From: Climacteris rufus | Lineage: Eukaryota; Chordata; Aves; Passeriformes; Climacteridae | Direction: 5' to 3' | NCBI GenBank assembly: GCA_013398175.1 | Contig: VZRZ01006598.1 | Location: 327,522-391,521 of the forward strand | Length of the DNA: 64,000 nucleotides | Shown: positions 12,208 through 25,366 of the stretch, piece after piece | How the letters are laid out: the number at the start of each line of letters is the position of its first letter | Numbering within the stretch: position 1 is the stretch's first letter | Notes under the pieces: model-generated | What the model was told of the DNA's origin: nothing | What the model saw: the letters and a program-made list of their open reading frames with translations, nothing else | Databases searched by the model: none | Position numbers and translations under genes: made by a program

Positions 12208-15200
12208 TCCTACTACTACTACCACTACCAGTATTATTATTTCAATTGCCTTGTGTTTTGCTTGTTTATGCTCTTTTTTTCTCTAGCCAAGTGATTACTG
12301 AAACAGTGAAGCAACTTTAACAAGAAAGCATGAGAGACAAGCCCAGGGAGCCTGAGGGAGAGAGAAGAAGCTGATCCCTGTCTACCACATCCTACACTCA
12401 TGCTGGCACTTTCTGAGGGAAGGGGACCCTCTTCTTCCTTCCACTGACTTTTTGAGAAAGACTCAGTGAGCATATGTCATTCGATGCATCCCCCTCAGGC
12501 ATTGCAAAAGATCCTGAGCTGGAGAACTGAGTGTGCAACAAAGTGCTGCCCTGACACCAAACACAAGCCCCCCTCAGAGTAACCATAGGAAGCAATAGTC
12601 ACTCCTCTAAGAATAAAATTCACCTCCATGCAGTTAGTCATTTTAGGGGCCCACAGATTTCCTAGGGGCTTCTAAATGTCACCTCAAATGCTGTGACCAG
12701 AGAGGACCATAATTTAAAAGCACATTTTCAGCTTGCTGCATGAGTGATAGTCGTGCATGTCCTTCATGCCTCTTGCTGGAAATGCACTTCCTGATTTCTG
12801 TACTGAGAATGAACTTGTTGTTTGTTGAGGATATATAATCCAAGAAATTCAGGCTCTTTTCAAATCTAAAAAAATGTTCCTCCATTTAATTTGATCCCAT
12901 GAGCAGTCTGTGGTTTTTTGTAAGCTTTTGTGACAAAATACATCACAACAGCTATTGGCAAACTGCTTTCTGCTGCTTCCTCTGTTTTGCATAACCACTG
13001 ACCCAGGCTTGAAAACATCATGACAAGAGAAGCTGAAGACCTCACCGCAGCCTGCCCATTCACACCACCTCAACACCCAGTTAAAAAAACCAAAAAGCTT
13101 TTAAAAGCTCTTATTATTTTTTCCCCTAGTTGTTGCTCTGATCTGGTGTCACAGCCCCATGCCTAGGGACAGGGGAGCTCTATCCTGTAGCACCACTGCA
13201 GAATTCACTGCTTCATCAGATCACAGCCTACTTGTTAATTCAGTTAAATCATGTGCAAAAGTGTTCTGGCTGAGGTGAAAGGGTCAGGAATAAATAATAT
13301 ATCTTGCTTCAAAGTGTTATTTTTACTAAAATGCAGCACATTGCAGGATACAATGATTTGATGAAAAAGCCTTTCATCACTGACCTAGCAAGCACATGAA
13401 ATGGTCAGATATGTGCCAGAGCTGAAGGTTTATGGCTTTACCAGCTGCTTAGCCCTTGTACCCACTCCACCCTTCATTCCTCCCCTAGGTACCTTCCCCA
13501 TCGCAGACTCCTGCAGCTGGAGAGCCCTTTGGCAGTTCCAGCCTCATAAAACACTCCCTTAGACCCTGCTCGTGTTGGGCTGCCTGTTACCCTGCAGGAC
13601 AACAGCCCTGCAGGAGGTGCTGGTAGCATGGTTTCCATGAGCTGTGCCAGGGCAGCCCTTCCACCTTTGGCTCACTTGGCTTTTCACCTCTTCTGCCTGT
13701 GGATCCAGGTATCCCCTCTGGCCTTTGGTGCCAAGGAGCTGGAAAGATGAACTTGCAACAAAACAAAGCTTGTCTTTTTTTCTTTTCTCTTTTTTTTTTA
13801 AATTATGTCACTGTGTTTTTGTTTGGGTTTTCTAGTGATTTATTCTACCTTTGGGAAGAGAGTTGTGACTTACTGTCAGGGTTAGCACAGTGCTACAAAC
13901 TTTTGTGCAGGTGGTGGCTGTATCTGCTTGGACTTTTTCACATCCACATAGCTTTCTCTACTAGAAATGAGGGAATTGGGTCCCACAATTCTAACTGAGC
14001 CTCTGCCAGAGGGATGCCCTGATTTAATTGCTACAGATGGAGTTACAGCACTACAAAACCATATAGGTAAGCCCTTGTGTATCACATGAATGTGCAGCAG
14101 CGGTCTTTCTGCTGAATGAGGATGTTCAGCATAGTCTATTGCTTTTCACCACACAACAACACAAGTGATGCTTGGGCAGTTACCATTCGCCAGCACTCGA
14201 CCTGGTATTTGCCCACAGAAATCCTTAATATAGCAATTTTTCTGTCCTATCAGTGGCTCTTTCCATTTCCCTCCAACTTTCAGAGTCATCCTCCCTTCCT
14301 GGCCTCAAACCTTCAAGCTCTCTGTAAAAGCAACTGCACACGCTGCAGGTTTATTTTGATTTCCATTGCACCAGTCTACATTAGATCCTACAGCTCTGAG
14401 TTGTGGCACAGTCACAGTTTTAGATGTAGCTGGGCTGACCTCAAGGAGTAGGTTTTATACTTTTGCTAAGGATCTGAGAAGCTGCAGGAGATAACCCTCA
14501 TTCAGGGCCATCTGAAACAGCAATCACCAGAGGACACACCTCAGGGTGAGGACCTGTTAACATTCAATGCTCCATTTTCCAGACGCACATTGCTCATTCC
14601 TTTCCCTGATGGAAAATATTTCTCAGGGTGGGTACTCCATCCTTCCCAGCATTAAAACACAATAGGGAAGATGCAGAGGTTCTTGAGAATGTTGAAACTC
14701 GTTGTAGCAGAAGTTACAGAAATAATCTCTCCTAATATGAGAAGACTTTTATTTTATTATTGACTTTCCAACATGGGCACACAGATTTCAAGGGGGTGGG
14801 AGGGGAGGGAAAGGCTTGCAGGATTTAGATGGCAGGGATCCCTGGCTTGCTCCAGCTGATGGGTGGGAGACACTACATGAAAATAAACACATGGTCTTCC
14901 TCTTGGCACCGTTGGCAAGAACAGCAAGAGCCGGATACAAAAGAACAGGGAGCTGGTTTCATCCTTCTGTCATTCCAGCTGGATGCCAGGAAAGAGTCTT
15001 CAGCATGGGGGAAAACAGTGCTAAGCCTGCACCAGAACAGGCAGGAAGATACTTGGTGTCTGGAGCCCTCGTCCCCATCACTTCATCACACAGTCCACAG
15101 AGGTTAATGGACAAATGTGCTCATTTCACAAGGGTGTCATCTGGTCTTCAGTCCTCCCCACAATTAATCACAGACACAACAGTGCTACCTGGCAGAGGTG

Positions 15201-15429
15201 TTTGGGTTTGTTTTTTTTCAATTAGAGAGGAAGAACTACAAATAGGGCTCACAAACACACTGAAAACACATGACTGTTAATAACCTTCAGCTGTGCTGTG
15301 CCTGGCTGTGGCATTAAGCGTCAAAAAGAACACAGGTCTAAAGAGTAAAAGTGAGTTACTGGAGCTAGAAGGAAGGCTGGATACTGTCAACATTTCAGCA
15401 CTGGAATAACGTGGTTATCTCTTGAATAG
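10438..15429. other. Gene-free intergenic stretch
   Basis: No gene or transposon recognised. Just after the hexamer array, AGGCTCAG and CTGAGCCT (about 10440-10468) form an 8-bp inverted repeat. A compound ATT/ACT microsatellite is listed separately. The remaining open frames are short and lack family motifs. Confidence 0.5.
12167..12241. repeat. Compound (ATT)n-(ACT/ACC)n microsatellite
   Basis: About 13 uninterrupted ATT units (12167-12206) are followed by CTCCTACTACTACTACC-like triplets and then a second short ATT run. The related trinucleotides side by side suggest the ACT block arose by point mutation of ATT units followed by expansion. Confidence 0.95.
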
Positions 15430-16945
15430 CCCAGTTAGAGATAGGGTTAAAATTCACGTTACAGTAACATTAATGTTTGAAAACAGGACAAAGCCTAAAG
15501 TTCCATTTGGCATTGGACTGCCAAAGCAATGCATAGGCTGAAAAGAATTATCCCCTGCCAAGCTTTTTCCTTGGGCTCTAGATAAGCTGAAGTGAGAGTC
15601 TTGGGTAGGGTTAGGGTTGGGACAGAAACAGAGAGAAAGTTAGGACAAGAGCTCTGTTGGCATGGGGTTACCAAGGGGCTTCCAAAGTAAGGAGGATGCA
15701 AGAAAAATATTTCTTCCCTACAAGTTTTCATGTAAATGAGGGCCCAAGTCTCATTCCGCACTTAGTGTTAGGATTAAGGTATGGTTTACCTGGAAGATTC
15801 TTTTGATATCTTCATTGGGAAATATTCTCTGATATGTTCACTGGGACCATGGCAGCTTATTCCTAGATATGGTTAGCTCAAGGTCAGGTTTTTGCTTCAG
15901 GAGGGAGAGACGTCCTGAAGCTTCAGTAGAAGTTGCATTTCCCACAGGTTGACAAAAGAGGCAGCAGTCTCCTAGAAGATCATTCCTCTGACAACTGCTT
16001 TAGTTCCTCAACAAAGGTTTCCCATGCACAGCCTTAGAATTGAGTTCAGTGTTGGGAAAGGGACAAAGCCTACAGCACCAGTTAGCATGGCACTGCTGAG
16101 GGACTTCTGAAGAAAAGTGCAGGGCACAGACACTGGTTGCTTTTTCATCTGGACTGTTGTTCTGTGTGTTTGACTAAGGATCAGCTGACCTCAGGGTTTA
16201 GGGCTAAGGATGGAAGAGGGACAAAGCCTAGAGCTCCAAACGGCACAGATCTGCAAAGGGTTTGGGAAAGGCTGGAATGAACAGTAAATTTAACCCCTGC
16301 TACATTTTTTCATCTCAGCCGTGGCTCAATGTCCTTACCCATGAAACAGCCCACATCTTGACTCAGGGTTACAGTGAGAACACTTAGAGGTCCTACATCT
16401 CCAGGTGGCATGGGGTTGTTAATGCACTGCCAAAGGCAAAGGAGAGGCTGCAAAGAGCTCTCACAAGCTCTTTATCTCAGCCACGGCTTAGTCTCTTTGG
16501 CAAATGCTCAACTCACACAGAAGGTTTAGGGTTACAGTTAGATTCAGGAGAACGTCAAAGCCTAGAGCTGCATGTGATGTGGAGCTGTCAAGAAGCTCCC
16601 TCAGAGGGAGGGTCTGGATTCATTAGGATTTTGTCTCTGAAAATTTCATAATTGGTATGACTTGTGATAATCCAGCCAAGGCCAATATTTAAGGTTAGGA
16701 GAGGGAAAGCCCTTGAACCCCAGCTGTTTTGTGGTTGACAAGGGAGACTGTAAAATATTTCTCCCATGATAGCTTTTGATTTCTGCTACAGCTTGTAGTC
16801 CTCGGAAAAGGGTTTAGTCCATGCTTAGGGTTAGGGTTCAAGTTGGGAAAGAAACGTAGTTTAGAGCTCCCATTAGCCTAGGGAGCCTGGGGCTGCCAAA
16901 GGAAAGGACAAACTGCACAAAGACTTCCCAGTGCTCAAAAGAAAG
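15430..16945. repeat. Degenerate tandem array, period about 150-170 bp, with TTAGGG-like motifs
   Basis: A recurring block with the consensus sense of GGACAAAGCCTAGAGCTCC, then a GGCATGGGGCTGCCAAAGG-like stretch, a pyrimidine-rich middle (CATCTCAGCC) and a final AGGGTT motif. Clear anchors of the first block lie near 15489, 15649, 16062, 16220, 16388, 16554, 16703 and 16852, giving intervals of roughly 148-168 bp where consecutive units are visible. Between 15650 and 16060 the units are badly eroded. Telomere-like motifs end most units: 15443-15448, 15607-15618 (two copies), 16191-16204, 16364-16370, 16525-16533 and 16825-16838 (two copies). The array is old and non-coding. I do not recognise the family; origin from a satellite or from an interstitial telomeric sequence is inference. 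Confidence 0.75.
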
Positions 16946-19900
16946 AAAATATTGGTATGAGGTGAAAAACAAAACTCTGTGGGACTGACTCTTCTCAGTT
17001 GTGTATGTCAGGGGATATGAGCTGCAGACAAATGCATCATTTTCTTGAAATGGATAGAAGTCTATCAGAACTTGCTCATAAAGAGATTCTGGTCATAATT
17101 TTGTACTTGCAAGCCTGTTGACTTTTTCACTTAAATTGCACTAATTCCCTGCTAGGATATGGCCAATTTAGCACTCTATTGCCAAAACAATTGAGCTCTT
17201 CAGGGGGCAGTCACACATGCAAGAGCTCAGGCAAACGGGTCACAGTGCACATGCTTGGGCATGTCAAGAAATTTCTAGCCTTCCATTTTTCTCTTTTGCT
17301 CAACAGAATCAGAGGGACTGTTCACTAGCCCCAGCACCTGAACAATACCTACTGAATGTGCTCTTCACCCAGGCAGTGGAAGGAAGTAAAATAATGGTAT
17401 GCTCTTACAATCTGAGTCTGCTAAGAAGGTAATGAGGAGGGGCATGCCTCACTCTAGGGTGCTGCAATTTGAGTCCAGTGAGAAATCAAAAAAAACACTT
17501 GAAGCTAAACAAATTCTTTTTGGCAGAAAAGTTTGGATTAAGAAGAAATGGTGGAATAGTAGGATGAAATTGTGAGGAAAGATATCAGTGGGGAAAGAGA
17601 AGGCTGAGGAAAGGGTAGTTATCAGAGTGGGTGTGAAATACAGGAGACTCCTCAGAGCCCCTTCTCGTTTACATCTGCAGTGGAAAAGGGGCTAAAAAGC
17701 AAGACCTGGCTAATGGTCAATGGGTCAGGAATGTGAGTGGCTTAGTGGGATGAGGCATATACTGGCACTTATGCCTGGTGTTTATGTGAGGCAGGATGGA
17801 GACAGAAATAGCTGTCTCATAGGTTTGCAGGTGTTGAAGCCACCAACTAATAGCTGTGCCTGGGGAACACGAAAAAATGTGATTCACAGGAAAGCCTACA
17901 GAACAGTGTTCACTCTCCTCTAGTGTTCCATGGATGGCAGTCTCCAGGACACCACCACCTGCGCCTGCCACTGAAACTGGCACGACATGGATCACTGACG
18001 GTGCAAGAGTTGCAGGTGGCATTACATGACCAGCCAACCTGTGCTCAGACAACCGCGTGCAGGGAGCAGAGAGACGCAGGCACAGCCTGCTGTGCTGCCC
18101 AGCACAACTGCTCTCATGGGCAAAGCCAGAGTGCTGCAGGTAAATCCCAGCAGCTGCACCCATCTTTGAAGTTCAGAGAGTGAAATGTAGGCACTTGTTC
18201 CTTCACTTGGTATTTCCTGTTTTGTCACCCTGACCTTGGTGTCCCGTAAAGATGTTTGTACTCAGCACTAACAAAGGCTGGGGCTGGAAGGGGCAGGTGG
18301 GCACAGAAGTGGTAGTTGTTTTTTCATTGAAAACACAGTTTAGCACATGGTGAGACGTGCCAGGAGGTCCCATCCTGTGCCTGCACCTGCACGCAGTTAA
18401 ACGGCTTGTTGGATCAAGGCCACAAGGAAAACCTTTGCTGAGATGGAAGAAGACAAGGGCAAAAAATACAGGATTAACACAATGCACTTGGCACTACTTC
18501 AAGAACCTGTTTTAGTGCCACAAGGATCCTTCCCAAAAGCACACAGGGCACAACTTGTTTCAGGCTGTGCTACAACCTCAGCCACGTTATGGGTCTGCAA
18601 GTGCCAGACCAGGCGTCAGTTTTAAGGAGAACAGATGCAAAATTAACATGAACTGAAAGCAAGTTGTTTATGCCCTCGCACCTAAAACATGACATTCAAA
18701 TCCTATTCAGAATTAGCCCTGCAAAAAGCAAGCAAAATTAATAGTTCATATCAAAGTTGGCCTAACTTCAGGAAAATTTCTGTTGCCTTGGTAAATACAG
18801 CTGAGTCTCCATTTTTGTCCTTCCTATTGGCAATGTACTTCATTTGCTAAATAAAGATGTCTAAACAATCTCTCTTTGTACAATAATTTTAATGTTTTCC
18901 CCCCAGACTATTTCAGTCACTTGCCCCTACTCTCCGAAGTACTGTGCAAAGCAGCATTAAAAAAAATGTTTGGGGTTTTGGTCAAGATGCAAACAGGAAA
19001 AAACCAAAATTTTCTGGATGTAAATGTAGGGTGAGAGAAAGTCCCTCTTTCATCATCTCGCTCTCTGAGACAACATCCTGCTACTGTTTCCCTTACAAAA
19101 ATATCATTTTTTCTGCACAGAACTAATGGTACAAATTTACTCCAGTATACAATCTAGTATTCAGAATCTACCAAAAGTATTTTCCATGCATAAAATATTT
19201 AATTTCTCTATTTTAGATGCTAAAGTCTTTATTGCTCAAAACTGATTGGTTATTTTTACGACATAAACACTTACTTTATGATTAAATTGCTTTCATTTTT
19301 GCCTTCCCTTGAAACTTCCTTTAACTAATTTCCATTCATTCCTCACCCTCAGAGGGGCATTATCCTGGGCAGAAATATCTGCTTAAGGAGAAATGGAAAC
19401 TGGTAACTTTCTCTATCCAGTCATTTCAGCCTTTATGGCAATGATCAGAAAACCCTGTTCAGCAGATTGACTTTAACAGGTTTTTGGGCTGAGGACAATC
19501 ACAGAAGCAGTTTCTCAAAAATACCCCACCTGGGTGGTTATCTGGAGCAACTTGCCAGCTTCTCCAGCAACCCAACAGCAGATGTTACATAATGGAGCAA
19601 CAGATCTCTCCCTGCATCTCTAGCTGCAAAGAGCAGCATTGCTGCACCCAGCCTGAAATTTTGCCATCCTAAGTCATAAAAAAGCAAGAGCAGCATTAGC
19701 TTTCAATGCAGATGGGCTAGGCCATACTCCCCATGCACTCCAACTTTACTATAGTAATTTCCCATGTGTCGATCCAACCCAACTTTTTTCTAAAGATCAT
19801 CCTGAGATGAGGAGAAACTCCTGTGAAACAAATTGTTATGCTGCTGGTGTAGCCTGCTCCCTATTAAAATAAAATGGGGGGATAATGATGAGAGGGCACA

Positions 19901-22900
19901 CACATTACTCGGTCAAGAGGGAAGAAAACTGTGCTTACTAGTGGTGTCATCTGAACAGCAGCACGGGCTCTGTAACTGATACATGGCATTTTAAGCACAC
20001 ATGAGCCTTTCTCGTGTGCTGCAGGGAAAAAACAACTCCCCTGAGATTTGGGAAGAAGGATTTACTTGCCTCCCTATGTACTGGCTTATGACTGCATGAC
20101 ATTAATTTGGTTTTAAATGACTGTGAAGATAGTGCACAGTTACTGCTTCAACTACTCAAATAAATAATTTGGTGGAAAAAAACTTTGTTGTTTCTATCCA
20201 AGAGCGAGCACTTCTCACTTCACCAGCTGCACAGGCAAACCTTTGTTCCATAACCCCTGCATGCTTTTCCAGTGGTCAGCACAGAGGGACAGATTGTGCC
20301 TGGCAGAGAGAGGATGAGTTTGCAGAGCACGACACTAGCATGCCAGTCTGGTGGCCAGCCGTGGTTTGGATGAGGGGCAGAGAAACTCTGCCAGTCTGTT
20401 TGAGCTGCCAGGTTTCCTTGAAGGAGATGGTTTTCCCTACTCCTGCTCCCCAGTCTAGACCAAGTTTTGGCCCCTTGCGAATGTGCCCTGTTGTTACTCA
20501 TCATCCAGGTGTTGCAGGGCTTGTACTTCAGCTCCATGCCTGGATCATGGTGAAAGAGGTGATAGAGAAGAGCTGTGTACAAAGGGACATTGATTTTCAG
20601 ATAGCATTTTGCTTTGTAGTACTACTCAATTAGAAGAGATTGAAACATCTCCCATTAGGCTTCTGGAAAAGGAATCTCTGCAGGTCTTAATAGCAACAAG
20701 TGAAGGCAAGGGCTGTTCACCCCAGCACTGTTGTCCTACAGCCCACCCCAGCTCCTGCCTGGGATCAGTGTGAGATGGGGATCCAGTCCTGCAAAAGGAC
20801 TGGGCACAGATTTCATGGAAACTATACCACAGGCTGGGGCTGGGACAAGCACCTTGTTGGGGTCCTGCACAGAAGAGACAGCTGTGGTCTGTCTCCAGCC
20901 CTGCATACAGGAGACTTGATCCATATGCTGCACACCTGACACTGTCCCCACACTCAACAGAGAAGATGGTAACCACCAGGACAGAGGAAGATGATTTTTG
21001 CATAATATCCAGCTTCAAAAGAACATCAGAAAGACTTTTTGTCCATGAGAAGGTAGAAAGAGCCTAGAAATAAGGACCAATGATTGGCTCCATGTACACT
21101 CATACTGTTGGAAATTATTTTGAAGTACAAATGTACTAAGGGCACCTTGCACTTGTACAGAAGCAGCACCAACCACAGAGTGATTCAAAAGCAAAAAGTT
21201 TGGTTTAGCCTCCAAGTTGAAGTCACTGCTTATGAAATGTCTCATTAGGACCCAAGTTCCCCCATCTGCTTTTTTTTTTTTTTTTTTAATGCAGATTAAA
21301 AGAAAATGCATAAGAATGCACAAGGCTCAAGATTAGACAACAGGAATTTTTCTCAGCAAATGTTACTGATCCAGAAAGTAAGAAACCTGCTATGAACAGG
21401 GGTAAAGAGGCAGGGTTTTATAACCAGTAGGTAGAGACAGAGATGGAAGAGCAGCAATACAACCAGTCAGTTTACTTCAGTCAGCTGCAAAACTTCTGCA
21501 TCATAGAAGTTCATGCCTGTGCTGAAAACAAAATTGCTAACTTTCTCCACTGGCATGAAGGTTTCTTCAGATCATATCAGAGGTGCTGAAGCACAGACAA
21601 ACTGGCAGTTAATTCTGCTACTGTACAGGACCTGCTTTATGAACAGACAGCTTCTACATCTGGAACTGCCAATCCAAAACCTTTAACTTACTCAGAACTG
21701 AAATAATACAATTTCATAAAGGACCAAAAAAAAAAAGTGTGTAAGAATGCCACATGGCAATGCCCCCCATTACTAACAAGTATGTACAACAATGTAAGAA
21801 CACCTCAATCACAATGCTGATTTTACAAAAAAGTAGAATGGCTCCAGAAATGACACAGAACAACCTCTTCTTTGATCTTTTTCTTTCTCTTCCAGTTGCA
21901 TTAGACATGCAAACTACATATATTTGTTTTCTCGGATGGACACATGCGAAACAATGAAGCGATCTTGTCTGTGGCAGGTGCTGGGTGTCTACTTAACATG
22001 TTTTACTAAAATTCCTGAGTCAGCCTTTCAGCTGAGACAGCAGACAAAACATGGTATCAAACCCTGGTTCGCTACCTTTGCCAGATGCTCCGTGACACAG
22101 AACCTTGATGCTCACAGTTCACCTCTCCTTTCAGCCAGAGCAGGGATGATACCAAGTGCCAGAAACTGCCTGCTCAGGTGGAAAGCCCTGGAAGAGGTGG
22201 GTGGCTGCTGGCAGAGGCAGTTTCTCCAGTTCTTGACATGCCTCCAGTACAGAAACTTGCAGAGTGAGACGTGCTTTCATGGCACCATGAGAAGGGGCTG
22301 TTTAACTACAGAACTGGTTGAAAGTTTAAAGACTTCACAGCAGGATGAGACACAGAGAGACTGAAGCTAATTTCACAGCTTGGAGAGGAGCTGGAGTCAT
22401 GGAAGAGAGGGAGAAAGATCCAAGTATTCCCAAAACATCTCAGACTCCAGAGTAAAAAAAGACAACCATTAAAAGGAAATTGATACAAGCACATCAGCAA
22501 TTTCTGCTGTAGACATAAATGTTTTGAGTGCTCACCAAGTAATTAAAAAGAGCTGTTTTTAGAAACCCTTCCCAAATGGCTGGTTAATACATCAACAAAC
22601 AACCCTGCATTTGTGAGGTCAGCCCCCAGCTGTACATGGAGCAGCCCCACTCACAGCTATGAGAAAGCCCCACACTTCAGCAAATACCCTCTCAGAGGCA
22701 GGGTGCTCTCCTTTGCCTCCCCCTTCAAAAGCTATTCCAAGGCTCTCCAGAGTCATCACATACCAGCCTGTTAAGAGACACCAAACTGATTACTCTTGTT
22801 CATACTTCCAAAATGTGCTCACAGAATGACTTAATTCCTGTTATTAGCAGTTGGCACGATGGACTGGTTGTCTTTACATGACTGCAGCTCCACTCAGCAC

Positions 22901-24139
22901 TCAGGCAATCCCCCAAGAGCAGTCCTGAAACATTCCTGCAGCTTAGCCACACATGGGCAAGCTGGGTCTCACCTTCAGGCAGGAGTGTGAAAGACATATG
23001 GTGCTCTTAGCTGTACAATACGTGAAGCATCCTTGACACTTGCCAGCTCCCAAAATTGTTTCTGTTTATCTGTTCACCCATCATTTGCATCAGGTTCCTT
23101 ACTGCTGACTGGTGGGATGATCCAGTTCTAAAAGGCTCCACTGCTGCGCTGTACATCTTTAATTTTACATACAGTGCTCTACCATAGGAGAAAAGCAATC
23201 AAAGTGATTTATTTCTGGGTGAAAAGAAAGCGTCCCCTTTGTCTCAAAACAGTAATTACTGTGGGCCACATTCCAGTGCTAGTCTTAGCCATGGCAGGAG
23301 ATACTAGAACAGAAATCATTTGTGCAGTAAGGTATTTTTCAGCAGGTATCAGGATGTTGGTTTCCAGCCCTAAAGCCTCTACATGAACTACCACATCTTT
23401 AATTATTTCAATTTACCTTTAATCATATGATGTGAAACTGCAGTGCCTCCCTTTCTCTTTGCTGATAGCTGCTCCCACAGATATGCAGAAAAGCAATTAA
23501 ATACTGCAAATTTTAGAACAGAAATAGCTATGCAGGTATCTGTGAAGATGCTAAAAATGCCAGGAGAAAAGCAAGATAAATGTCAATGTTATTAAAAATA
23601 AATGTCTACTTAATGCAACATTTACCTAAATGTTTGCCAGAAAACAGTAAATAAGGAATTTAAATCCTGATGTAGCACAATTACATACTGAGATTAAACT
23701 CCACCTCTGCACTGAAAGGCAGCTCAAGATGAAAATCTCATTCCAAGCCCTGATATCATCAGTGCTAGCTCTCTGCACAAAAGTGGATTTTATCCAACAC
23801 ACAGTGACTTCGTAAACAATCCACTTCCTTTGTACCAATATCAAGTTTAGCTTTCTCATGTTTCCTTCCACATCCACAACGGTGCCTTATCAAACCCCAC
23901 AACCTGGCAGAGTGTTGGGATTTATACTCCCTTTTCCATCCATCAGGGCCTCTTGGTCGCTGCTCTGCAGAACTAAAGCCTCAGGCTCCTCCAAGACCTG
24001 CTGTCCTGAGCTGAAAATAGAAGACCCTGTACCAGGCAAATAATAAATGAGTGTTTCTTACATTCTAACAGTTTATCAAATAATGTGGGTGGCTCTTACA
24101 GTGAGCTGGCTTACTTATTCCCTCAATTGTCTGTAGTCT
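16946..24139. other. Gene-free intergenic stretch
   Basis: No recognisable gene, RNA or transposon. A poly(T) run of 18 lies at 21270-21287. Open frames of up to 154 codons (for example 20169-20633) have no family motif, no conserved-looking composition and no splice context that I could defend. Confidence 0.45.
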
Positions 24140-24600
24140 ACATGCACATCTGCAAACCATAACAGTAATCGTCATGTTTTCTAGCAAGCCACTGACACAA
24201 ATGTTAAATAGTGAAAAGCCAGCAAATGACCCCTGAGGAACCCTACTATATACACCAACACCTCACAGATGATTCCCTCCATCCATCTCCATTTGGCGAT
24301 CTGTCAGCACCAAAACCATTTTCTGGAGGACCACTCAGATGTGGAGATGTGGAGGACCACTCAGAAGACTACTGCAACTTTCATAAGGCAAGTTTGTAAT
24401 CTTGGTAAAGCAAAACACATCAAGCTGATTTGACAAGACCCATTTTCCTTAGGCTGAGGTAGATAGATACTAACAAAGTGCTGCTTCCTTAATTTGTTAA
24501 TGAAGGACTCCTGTTTCAGTTGTTCCATTATTTTGCTTTGGATCAATGTCAAGCTGATAGACTTATACTTACCACCAGCACTCAATTTTCATAGCCTGTT
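24140..24600 (-). mobile_element. Old CR1-like LINE fragment (reverse transcriptase region)
   Basis: Read on the minus strand, 24585-24500 translates to KYKSISLTLIQSKIMEQ, which aligns with the CR1 reverse transcriptase block of the form NYRPVSLTSxPGKIMEQ. Further along the same strand, at about 24245-24180, a VPQGS-like block is followed by LFNICVSGLLEN, which corresponds to the PQGSVLGPxLFNIF region of CR1. Between them the frame is lost and about 80-100 codons of the usual spacing are missing or unrecognisable. The order and orientation of the two blocks fit a single, much older insertion than the other two CR1 copies. Both ends are approximate. Confidence 0.6.
24324..24365. repeat. 16-bp direct repeat, 26-bp period
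   Basis: TGGAGGACCACTCAGA occurs at 24324-24339 and again at 24350-24365, inside the old CR1-like fragment. A local duplication that postdates the insertion. Confidence 0.9.
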
Positions 24601-25361
24601 AGCTGTACACTTTTTTCAACTCACTGACTAAAAAGCAACATACAGAGATCAACAGAGCTCCTATCTCCAGTCTTTAAAATTCCACAAATTTCTTAGATTT
24701 AAGTATTCTAAAACATTCAGAATCAGCAGTTGTCCACAGTAACCTTCTCTAACTTCTGTCTCACTGGAAAAGACTTCAATTTCATAATCTGTGATAGAGT
24801 TACATCTTCTATTCGTTAGGCCATGCAAAACTGTGTATTAACATTGGCTTGAGCACCAATCTCAACAGAAACAATCAAAACTGAGCTAGTTTCTTGGCTG
24901 GATGCTCAAAGCTTCTATCTGAAAAGCTCCTGGAAGCTGGTTTCAGCCCTGCACAAGCTCATCCTCTCAGCTCTGTGAGAATAAGCTCTTTTCTAGAACA
25001 TCTCTAAGCATTTCTGGCCAAGCTATAACAATTTCTTTGATGCTTGTGTGATGGAGTAGAAGAGAGCATAGAGGGTTTCATGCCAAGGAGTTAAACCTCT
25101 TCTAAACCAGAATCAAATACAAGCTTTGTTTTACTTAATTTGGCTTATGAGCATGATATTGGATCACTTCCTAATTTGATTGGCATGCTTTATTTCCCCC
25201 AGAAAGCTGTGCTGCAAGCAATCACTGCAACACCAGGGTAACACTCCACTTCACATACATGCAAGAACAGTGACAGAAATCAGCAAATGTCCTCACACGC
25301 ACTGGCAGCCCCTAAACCTGCAGGGGTTTGACAGGCAGAAAGCGGAAACCTTGACACTGTT
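24601..25361. other. Short gene-free spacer
   Basis: Lies between the old CR1-like fragment and the ERVL-type LTR. No feature recognised. Confidence 0.5.
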
Positions 25362-25366
25362 CAAAA

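Noticed and set aside
20169..20633. 154-codon plus-strand open frame
   Set aside because: No family motif, and a similar-length frame exists on the opposite strand. Typical of chance frames in this region.
21495..21515. TCATAGAA as the reverse complement of a CR1 3' end
   Set aside because: Only eight bases match, and no other CR1 3' sequence flanks it on either strand.
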